Shown one piece after another: positions 1-4,199 of a stretch of DNA of 5,713 nt (positions are counted from its first letter, which is position 1; each line of letters starts with the position of its first letter). Made by a program: the position numbers and the translations under genes. Below the pieces are notes generated by a model. That model saw only the letters and a program-made list of their open reading frames with translations. It did not search any database and was not told where the DNA came from. This DNA comes from Desulfobulbaceae bacterium (lineage in GTDB: Bacteria > Desulfobacterota > Desulfobulbia > Desulfobulbales > DAOVSZ01): positions 1-5,713 of the forward strand of contig DAOVSZ010000194.1 in assembly GCA_030627725.1 (NCBI GenBank). The letters are read 5' to 3'.

Positions 1-786
1 CGGCGGGTCATCGGTCAGCATCAGCGGCGGGCTCTCCATGTTGTTCTGCGGCACAAAGGAAAGGAGTTTTTTGACGTATCCAATGGCATCAGCGCCTGAT
101 TCGGCAGCATAGTGAACAACACCGCTTTTTGATGCATGGACGGATGCGCCGCCCAGCTCTTCAACCGTCACATCCTCGTGGGTGACGGATTTGACAACCT
201 TGGGGCCGGTGAGAAACATGTAGGAGTTGTTCTTCACCATGATTGAAAAATCGGTAAGTGCTGGGGAATAGACCGCGCCTCCCGCGCATGGTCCGAAGAT
301 GGCTGAGATCTGCGGGATGACGCCTGAGGACATGACGTTTCGTAAGAATATATCAGAATACCCGGCCAGGCTCTCAATCCCCTCCTGGATCCTGGCCCCG
401 CCGGAATCGTTTAAACCGATCACCGGGGCGCCGTTTTTGGCGGCAAGGTCCATGATCTTGCAGATCTTTTCAGCAAATGTCTCGGAAAGAGAACCGCCGA
501 ACACGGTAAAATCCTGGGCAAAAACATAGACGATACGGCCAGTTACCGTGCCATAACCGGTCACGACACCGTCGCCTAAGAATTTCTTTTCCTCCATCCC
601 GAAATGGCGGCAGCGGTGGGTCTTGAACATGTCGAATTCTTCAAAGCTGCCTTTGTCAAGCAAAAGATCAATCCGTTCACGCGCGGTCATGCGGCCTTTT
701 GCGTGCAGTTTGTCAATACGTTCCTGGCCGCCGCCCATTCGTGCTTCAGCACGGAGCTTCAGAAGGTCATCAAAGGTTTTCTTCAT
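1..786 (-). CDS. pccB: Acyl-CoA carboxylase carboxyltransferase (beta) subunit, propionyl-CoA carboxylase / methylmalonyl-CoA carboxyltransferase type; N-terminal half, runs off the left edge
   Basis: Biotin-dependent carboxyltransferase that moves CO2 between carboxybiotin and an acyl-CoA, most likely interconverting propionyl-CoA and (S)-methylmalonyl-CoA in the cytoplasm. 262 residues are present of the roughly 510-520 usual for the family. Seen directly: the N-terminal GRMTARERIDLLLD stretch (31-44), QDFTVFGGSLSE (91-102), NDSGGARIQEG (126-136), and the GPCAGGAVYSPALTDF block (165-180). These are hallmark motifs of the crotonase-like N-terminal CT domain. The C-terminal CT domain, which carries substrate-choice residues, is outside the window, so propionyl-CoA carboxylase, transcarboxylase 12S subunit and decarboxylase alpha subunit cannot be told apart. 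The ATG at 784-786 is fixed by an in-frame TAA three codons upstream. Its Shine-Dalgarno is weak, and the start overlaps the stop of an epimerase remnant (ATGA), implying former translational coupling. It lies downstream of sucCD on the same strand. Confidence 0.93.
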   Translation of the reverse strand, partial: MKKTFDDLLKLRAEARMGGGQERIDKLHAKGRMTARERIDLLLDKGSFEEFDMFKTHRCRHFGMEEKKFLGDGVVTGYGTVTGRIVYVFAQDFTVFGGSLSETFAEKICKIMDLAAKNGAPVIGLNDSGGARIQEGIESLAGYSDIFLRNVMSSGVIPQISAIFGPCAGGAVYSPALTDFSIMVKNNSYMFLTGPKVVKSVTHEDVTVEELGGASVHASKSGVVHYAAESGADAIGYVKKLLSFVPQNNMESPPLMLTDDPP

Positions 787-866
787 TCGGTCTTATCCGT
801 TTTTGTGCAGAATTCCATCAAGACTCCATGGGTGGATTGAGGATGGAGAAAGACGACCTTTTTCCA
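783..866 (-). pseudogene. Methylmalonyl-CoA epimerase remnant (C-terminal ~27 codons only)
   Basis: The minus-strand frame from 866 reads WKKVVFLHPQSTHGV and then LMEFCTKTDKTE, followed by TGA at 783-785. The FLHPxSTHGVLxE block is the typical C-terminal strand of methylmalonyl-CoA epimerase, a ~135-residue vicinal-oxygen-chelate enzyme. The last Glu-bearing strand (LMEFC) belongs to the metal-binding fold. Everything N-terminal, including the other metal ligands, is missing. The frame instead runs on upstream into a piece of methylmalonyl-CoA mutase. The stop codon overlaps the carboxylase ATG by the classic ATGA arrangement, so the right-hand end of the old operon is preserved. There is no start codon or ribosome binding site for an epimerase here. 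It cannot encode a functional enzyme. The identification rests on recognising a short conserved block. Confidence 0.8.
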
Positions 867-1014
867 GTCGGCGCCTTGCGCCGTTTTTTTAAGACGGGCC
901 AAGCGCGGCATCTACATTTTTGTCGTCCCGATTCTTCCTTACTTCTGCAAGTCTGTCAACCTGTGTTTTTTCAATTGCCGGATCAACCCGTAACAGCGGT
1001 GGTTTTGCACACTT
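867..1014 (-). pseudogene. Methylmalonyl-CoA mutase remnant (end of the catalytic domain), with a frameshift
   Basis: Reading leftward from 1014 the translation gives KCAKPPLL, RVDPAIEKTQVDRLAEVRK and NRDDKNVDAAL, then GPS and a stop at 889-891. This matches the region near the end of the mutase TIM-barrel domain, where family members show a DPxxExxQxxRLxxxRxxRD pattern. Dropping one G at 899-900 restores the family reading: DAAL continues as ARLKKTAQGAD. After GAD a mutase should go on with an NLMP-like stretch and then a cobalamin-binding domain. Instead the frame passes directly into epimerase C-terminal sequence. Upstream, a TAA at 1015-1017 and unrelated sequence cut the fragment off, so well over 90% of the ~550-700 residue enzyme is missing. 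Seen: the reading frames and the single-base slip. Known: the family motif. Inferred: a deletion joined mutase and epimerase, with a frameshift arising as well. Confidence 0.8.
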
Positions 1015-1024
1015 TTAGCTATCA

Positions 1025-1038
1025 CGCTGAATAGTTAC
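1025..1038. repeat. 14-base motif CGCTGAATAGTTAC, copy 1
   Basis: An exact match to 3434-3447 in the same orientation. It lies between the sucD stop and the mutase remnant. It is followed by AAAATTCTTTGT, which forms a weak ACAAA/TTTGT hairpin that is not GC-rich and has no U-tract, so it is not a convincing terminator. It could be an end of a lost insertion element, but no transposase is visible. Confidence 0.5.
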
Positions 1039-1055
1039 AAAATTCTTTGTGAGAG

Positions 1056-1931
1056 TTATGAGCTTTTGAAAAGCCCGGCGCAGAATTCTCCAAGTCGGCC
1101 CAGGTCTTCACAGACATGGATTCCTGCAGCTCGCATCGCCTCGATTTTGGCCAGGGCCGTGCCTGAGCCGCCGCTTATTATGGCGCCGGCATGGCCCATT
1201 CGTCTGCCGGCAGGCGCTGTGAGTCCGGCAATAAAGCCTACCACCGGCTTTGTCAAATTTTCGGAGATATAGGCTGCCGCCTCTTCCTCTGCAGTGCCCC
1301 CTATCTCACCGACCATGACGATGCCGGTTGTTTCAGGGTCCTTTTCAAAGGCGCTCAGGCAGTCGATAAAGTTCGTCCCCACCACCGGATCACCGCCGAT
1401 CCCCAGGCAGGTGGACTGGCCGAGTCCCTCCTGTGAGAGCTGATGGACCACCTCATAGGTCAGGGTGCCGGACCGGGATATGACGCCGATGGCACCTGGG
1501 GTATGAATCGGCGCCGGCATGATTCCAATCTTGCATTGGCCCGGAGTGATAATGCCCGGGCAGTTCGGTCCGATCAGTCTTGAACCGGTGGTGTCGAGGA
1601 AATTTTTAATTTTCAGCATATCCATGGCCGGGATGCCTTCAGTAATGGCCACGATAAGCCCTATCTCAGCCTCAATTGCCTCCATAATGGCGCCTGCGGC
1701 AAAGGCCGGCGGGACGAAGATCATGCTGCAGTTGGCGGACGTTGCGCCAACTGCCTCGCGGACGGTGTCAAATACCGGCGTCTTATCCATCTTCTGTCCG
1801 CCCTTTCCCGGGGTCACGCCTGCAACTACGCTGGTGCCGTACAGGATGCACTGCCGGGCATGAAACCGGCCTTCCCGACCGGTGATGCCCTGGATCAGGA
1901 GACGGGTGTTTTTGTCAACGAATATGCTCAT
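1056..1931 (-). CDS. sucD: Succinyl-CoA synthetase (succinate-CoA ligase), alpha subunit
   Basis: Catalytic alpha subunit of the cytoplasmic enzyme interconverting succinyl-CoA + NDP + Pi and succinate + CoA + NTP. It is 291 residues, the usual size for the family. Seen: an N-terminal CoA-binding Rossmann domain with GITGREGRFH (15-24) and GVTPGKGG (38-45), the GPNCPGIITPG loop (121-131), and a ligase domain with MVGEIGG (206-212). The active-site phosphohistidine is in GRRMGHAGAIISGG, His247, equivalent to His246 of the E. coli subunit. The start ATG at 1929-1931 lies 15 bases after the sucC stop and has no clear Shine-Dalgarno, so translation probably relies on coupling to sucC. In a methylmalonyl-CoA pathway the enzyme processes the succinyl-CoA made by the mutase. 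The coding sequence looks intact, unlike the mutase remnant just downstream. Confidence 0.97.
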   Translation of the reverse strand: MSIFVDKNTRLLIQGITGREGRFHARQCILYGTSVVAGVTPGKGGQKMDKTPVFDTVREAVGATSANCSMIFVPPAFAAGAIMEAIEAEIGLIVAITEGIPAMDMLKIKNFLDTTGSRLIGPNCPGIITPGQCKIGIMPAPIHTPGAIGVISRSGTLTYEVVHQLSQEGLGQSTCLGIGGDPVVGTNFIDCLSAFEKDPETTGIVMVGEIGGTAEEEAAAYISENLTKPVVGFIAGLTAPAGRRMGHAGAIISGGSGTALAKIEAMRAAGIHVCEDLGRLGEFCAGLFKSS

Positions 1932-1946
1932 TTTTTAGTTCAAGGT

Positions 1947-3113
1947 TCAGGGGTGTTTTGCAATCGCAGCAATCTTTTCAGCCGCATCCTTCAGATCAAG
2001 GGCAGTGATCAGGTTCAGGTCGGAGTCGGCAAGAATCTTTGTGCCTTTTTTGACGTTGGTCCCTTCCATCCGGACCACCACCGGCACAGGGACCCCTGTC
2101 TTTTTAGCTGCCTGCACTACCCCCTTGGCCAGGACGTCGCAGCGCAGGATGCCGCCGAAGATATTGATCAGGATCCCTTTGACGTTTTTGTCGCTTAAGA
2201 TGATCTTAAAGCCTTTTTCGATCATCTCGGCATCAGCGCCGCCGCCTACATCGAGAAAATTCGCCGGATTCGCGCCTGCCTGCTTGATAATGTCCATTGT
2301 GGCCATGGCAAGACCGGCGCCGTTTACCATATTACCGATAGTTCCGTCAAGGCTGATATAGTTGAGGTTATACTTTGCCGCCTCGGCTTCAACCGGGTCT
2401 TCCTCAGTGATGTCTCGGTATTTCTCCAGATCCTTGTGCCGGAAGAGTGCGTTGTCGTCAATTGTCATCTTGGCGTCAAGGGCAATGAGTTCTTCATTCT
2501 CGGTTATCACCAGCGGGTTGATTTCAACCAGCGTACAGTCACATTCGACAAAGAGACGATAGAGATTGCTGGAAAGGGCGGATATTTTCGTTCTCAAGGC
2601 AGGCGAAAGTTTGAGGCCGGAGGCGATATCACGGCAGTGACCAGGCTCGATGCCGGTAAGGGGATTAACGGAAATCTTGATGATCTTCTCAGGTGTTTTT
2701 GCTGCAACCTCTTCAATATTCATCCCGCCTTCCAGGCTTGCGATAATCATGATTTTTGCCGTTGCCCGGTCTGGCAGGATGCTCAGGTAGAGTTCTTTTT
2801 TTATTGTGAGTCCCTTCTCGACCAGGACTTTGCCGACAACTTTTCCTTCCGGCCCGGTCTGAGGTGTCACCAGGGTCATGCCGATAATTTTTTCAGCGGT
2901 TTTTTTCAGCTCCGTCAGAGAATTCACCACCTTGACACCGCCGCCTTTGCCGCGTCCACCGGCATGGATCTGTGCCTTGATCACCAGCGGATAGCTCTTG
3001 ATTGTTTTGGCAATCAGAACTGCTTCTTCTATTGTCTTTGCAACACCGCCCTCCGGGGTCGGGATGGAATATTTCCGGAACAGTTCCTTGGCCTGGTATT
3101 CGTGGATTTTCAT
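1947..3113 (-). CDS. sucC: Succinyl-CoA synthetase (ADP/GDP-forming), beta subunit
   Basis: Nucleotide- and succinate-binding beta subunit that partners the alpha subunit encoded next to it. It is 388 residues, the same length as E. coli SucC. Seen: MKIHEYQAKELF at the start (E5 and Q7 typical), an ATP-grasp domain with KAQIHAGGRGKGGGVKVV (46-63), EINPLVIT (197-204) with N199 and D213 at the Mg-binding positions, the LDGTIGNMVNGAGLAM block (255-270), and FLDVGGGAD (286-294). The C-terminal CoA-ligase domain carries NIFGGILRCD (317-326), which contributes the phosphate-binding loop near the active site. Whether it uses ATP or GTP is not decided here. The start ATG is preceded by an A-rich stretch with no strong Shine-Dalgarno. 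It is the first gene of the leftward sucCD unit and is divergent from a broken acyl-CoA synthetase. Confidence 0.97.
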   Translation of the reverse strand: MKIHEYQAKELFRKYSIPTPEGGVAKTIEEAVLIAKTIKSYPLVIKAQIHAGGRGKGGGVKVVNSLTELKKTAEKIIGMTLVTPQTGPEGKVVGKVLVEKGLTIKKELYLSILPDRATAKIMIIASLEGGMNIEEVAAKTPEKIIKISVNPLTGIEPGHCRDIASGLKLSPALRTKISALSSNLYRLFVECDCTLVEINPLVITENEELIALDAKMTIDDNALFRHKDLEKYRDITEEDPVEAEAAKYNLNYISLDGTIGNMVNGAGLAMATMDIIKQAGANPANFLDVGGGADAEMIEKGFKIILSDKNVKGILINIFGGILRCDVLAKGVVQAAKKTGVPVPVVVRMEGTNVKKGTKILADSDLNLITALDLKDAAEKIAAIAKHP

Positions 3114-3283
3114 TTTTTTTCAGGTTGTCAGGTATAGTTACAAGTTCTTTTATTTCTATTATTGTGGTCTCAATGAGAAAGAAGTGAAATCTATTTTACT
3201 CCAAAAAAGGTAAACTCCACATAAAAAAATCTCTGTGGTCTCTGTATGTTCCGAGGTGATAGAGTTACAGTTAAAAACCGAAC
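3114..3283. promoter_or_regulatory. Divergent control region between sucC and the acyl-CoA synthetase remnant
   Basis: About 170 AT-rich bases that must hold the promoter of sucCD. No hexamer pair is good enough to name: a minus-strand TTGAGA (from CTCAATGAG near 3167-3175) has no clear -10 at the right distance. The region holds an imperfect hairpin, TTTACTCC-AAAAAA-GGTAAA, around 3195-3214. A second one is CCACA (3217-3221) with TGTGG (3234-3238). The nine-base string TGTGGTCTC occurs twice, near 3164 and 3234. ATAGTTACAA at 3134-3143 repeats ten bases of the motif copy at 1025-1038. Any of these could be operator or leader structure, and none is recognised. Confidence 0.35.
3215..3256. repeat. 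Fragment of a dispersed CTCTGTG / CACAGAG-type intergenic repeat
   Basis: The text TCTCTGTGGTCTCTGTATGTTCCGAGG, following a run of A, resembles degenerate repeats of CTCTGTG units that lie scattered between genes in many environmental bacteria. They are often translated spuriously as HTEHTE-like peptides; the minus strand here gives SEHTETTEI. A second short piece, GGCACAGAGGCACC, lies at 3419-3432 on the other side of the acyl-CoA synthetase remnant. The assignment is by recollection of the pattern only. Confidence 0.4.
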
Positions 3284-3289
3284 AAGGAG
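3284..3289 (+). promoter_or_regulatory. Shine-Dalgarno AAGGAG for the truncated synthetase ORF
   Basis: A perfect AAGGAG ends seven bases before the ATG at 3297-3299. An in-frame GTG directly precedes that ATG. This is the best ribosome binding site in the window, and it shows that the small ORF keeps the real translation start of its parent gene. Confidence 0.75.
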
Positions 3290-3296
3290 TCGTGTG

Positions 3297-3404
3297 ATGG
3301 GAAACTACGAGGAGAAATTTCAGAAAAGCATTGCTGGTCCCACGATCCTGGATGAGATCATGGAAGTTCTGCATGAAATGGGGTATCCCAAGCCACAGCT
3401 GTAA
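3297..3404 (+). pseudogene. Internally deleted AMP-forming propionyl/acyl-CoA synthetase: N-terminus fused in frame to C-terminus, 35 codons
   Basis: The ORF reads MGNYEEKFQKSIAG and then PTILDEIMEVLHEMGYP, ending KPQL and TAA. The first part matches the start of acetyl/propionyl-CoA synthetases, where a YEExYxxSIxDPxxFW pattern is common. The second part matches the tail of PrpE-like synthetases, which often end with a TIDDPxxLDEI-type segment followed by a short helix. The ~600 residues between them, including the AMP-binding motifs and the catalytic lysine, are absent. Both ends of a parent gene would carry an I-x-D-P-like stretch, so a deletion between short matching sequences is a natural explanation. 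The upstream ribosome binding site is perfect. Propionyl-CoA synthetase is the expected entry enzyme for the pathway encoded next door. Alternative: a genuine small ORF encoding a 35-residue peptide. The parent assignment is inferred from short segments. Confidence 0.55.
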
Positions 3405-3433
3405 TTGATTGGCGGCTCAGGCACAGAGGCACC

Positions 3434-3447
3434 CGCTGAATAGTTAC
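3434..3447. repeat. 14-base motif CGCTGAATAGTTAC, copy 2
   Basis: Identical to 1025-1038 and in the same orientation. It is 30 bases after the stop of the synthetase remnant and 8 bases from the stop of the receiver gene. Flanking bases match only loosely (a CAC just before the motif in both). Confidence 0.5.
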
Positions 3448-3454
3448 GTGGAAT

Positions 3455-3853
3455 CTATGGTTTTGGTGAACAGCCGGCGGTGTTGGCCTTGTGGCACTTT
3501 ACGATGGTTTCGTTAAGCGTACCGCTTGTAAACGGCTTTACAATATAGCCTTGGATACCCATTTTTGCACAGGCGACTATCTCCTTTTTATCGGTCATGG
3601 AGGTGACCATTATGATGGTTGTGGTTGTGTCGTCTAATTTTTCCCGGATGGTCTTTAATGCCTGAAACCCATTCACGTTCGGCATCATAAAGTCAAGCAG
3701 AATGATGTCAGGATGCCATTCTTTATAGATGTCCAGTGCCTCTGCACCGTCTACTGCAAAACGTTTTTCAAAGAGGATCTCTGAAAGAACCTGTTGGTAC
3801 AGGGCCATGGTGCTTTTCGAGTCTTCGGCAACAAGAAGTTTCAGTTTCGGCAT
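3455..3853 (-). CDS. Stand-alone CheY-like response regulator receiver
   Basis: A single receiver domain of 132 residues with no output domain, so it probably acts by protein-protein contact or within a phosphorelay in the cytoplasm. Seen: MPKLKLLVAEDSKS with the acidic pair E10/D11, the phospho-acceptor D54 in DIILLDFMMPNVNG, T84 in IIMVTSMTD, and K106 in the YIVKPF motif. All the residues needed for phosphorylation are present. After the domain there is only a short tail. An in-frame ATG at 3899-3901 would add 16 residues that read through a T-tract and a promoter (MLFFLTFGDDSKYHKG). They do not resemble receiver sequence, so the ATG at 3851-3853 is preferred. The gene is divergent from a membrane histidine kinase, its likely but unproven partner. 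There is no obvious terminator after its stop. Confidence 0.92.
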   Translation of the reverse strand: MPKLKLLVAEDSKSTMALYQQVLSEILFEKRFAVDGAEALDIYKEWHPDIILLDFMMPNVNGFQALKTIREKLDDTTTTIIMVTSMTDKKEIVACAKMGIQGYIVKPFTSGTLNETIVKCHKANTAGCSPKP

Positions 3854-3859
3854 ACCCTT

Positions 3860-3889
3860 ATGATATTTCGAATCATCACCGAATGTCAA
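3860..3889 (-). promoter_or_regulatory. Sigma-70-type promoter of the receiver gene; implies a leaderless transcript
   Basis: On the minus strand TTGACA (3884-3889, a perfect -35) is followed after 18 bases by TATCAT (3860-3865, five of six to the -10 consensus). A ten-base T-tract lies directly upstream of the -35, as in UP-like AT-rich elements. The expected start of transcription, about seven bases after the -10, falls at about 3853, the A of the preferred ATG. A GGG sits just before that ATG but would be outside the transcript or too close to act as a Shine-Dalgarno. Confidence 0.6.
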
Positions 3890-4160
3890 AAAAAAAAGCA
3901 ATATATCTTGATAATCTCAGCGGACCAGATGAGGTGTGCGCGGTCACGCTCATGGGCTCGATCCTGTCTTTTTTCCTGTAAACTAGAGAAAGCACGGTTG
4001 TCAAATGGCAGGATTGTGTCCTCTCTGCCGGCAGGATCGGGGCGACCGGTCGTATGCTGTATGAAATTGCCGATTGTTCAGTGCAAGATTTTTTTTTAGA
4101 TCAGAGGTAAATATGATATTCTAAAATAATGTAAATCATAAAAAAAGATACCGCTTTTTC
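3890..4160. other. Gene-free divergent spacer between receiver and kinase
   Basis: No protein-coding remnant is recognised in any frame. It contains a ten-base palindrome CTGCCGGCAG (4025-4034), an eight-base direct repeat GGCAGGAT (near 4005 and 4031), and a run of nine T (4089-4097). There is also an inverted repeat TATGAT (4112-4117) / ATCATA (4135-4140) ahead of the kinase. TATGAT could be a -10 for the kinase, but no good -35 lies 16-18 bases upstream. The kinase promoter is therefore not identified. Confidence 0.4.
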
Positions 4161-4199
4161 ATGATGCGTGCTCACAACCTTTCAACCATATCTTTCCCC

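Noticed and set aside
1036..1054. ACAAA/TTTGT hairpin after sucD as a terminator
   Set aside because: The stem is only five AT-rich pairs and has no following U-tract on the minus strand; read-through to the carboxylase seems likely.
2436..3137. A 233-codon plus-strand open frame
   Set aside because: It is antisense to sucC, whose identity and reading frame are certain; the translated protein is rich in Cys and Phe and unlike any family.
3159..3374. A 71-codon minus-strand ORF containing SEHTETTEI
   Set aside because: This is the typical spurious translation of CACAGAG-type intergenic repeat sequence, and it also overlaps the synthetase remnant.
3853..3901. Longer receiver start at 3901 (MLFFLTFGDD...)
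   Set aside because: The extra 16 residues are encoded by a T-tract plus the promoter elements and do not resemble receiver N-termini.
3883..3981. A 32-codon plus-strand ORF starting MSKKKAIYLDN, divergent from the receiver gene
   Set aside because: No ribosome binding site, the start overlaps the -35 of the receiver promoter on the other strand, and no family resemblance.
4005..4020. TGGCAGGATTGTG as a sigma-54 promoter for the kinase
   Set aside because: The -12 GC element is not at the required spacing from the GG.
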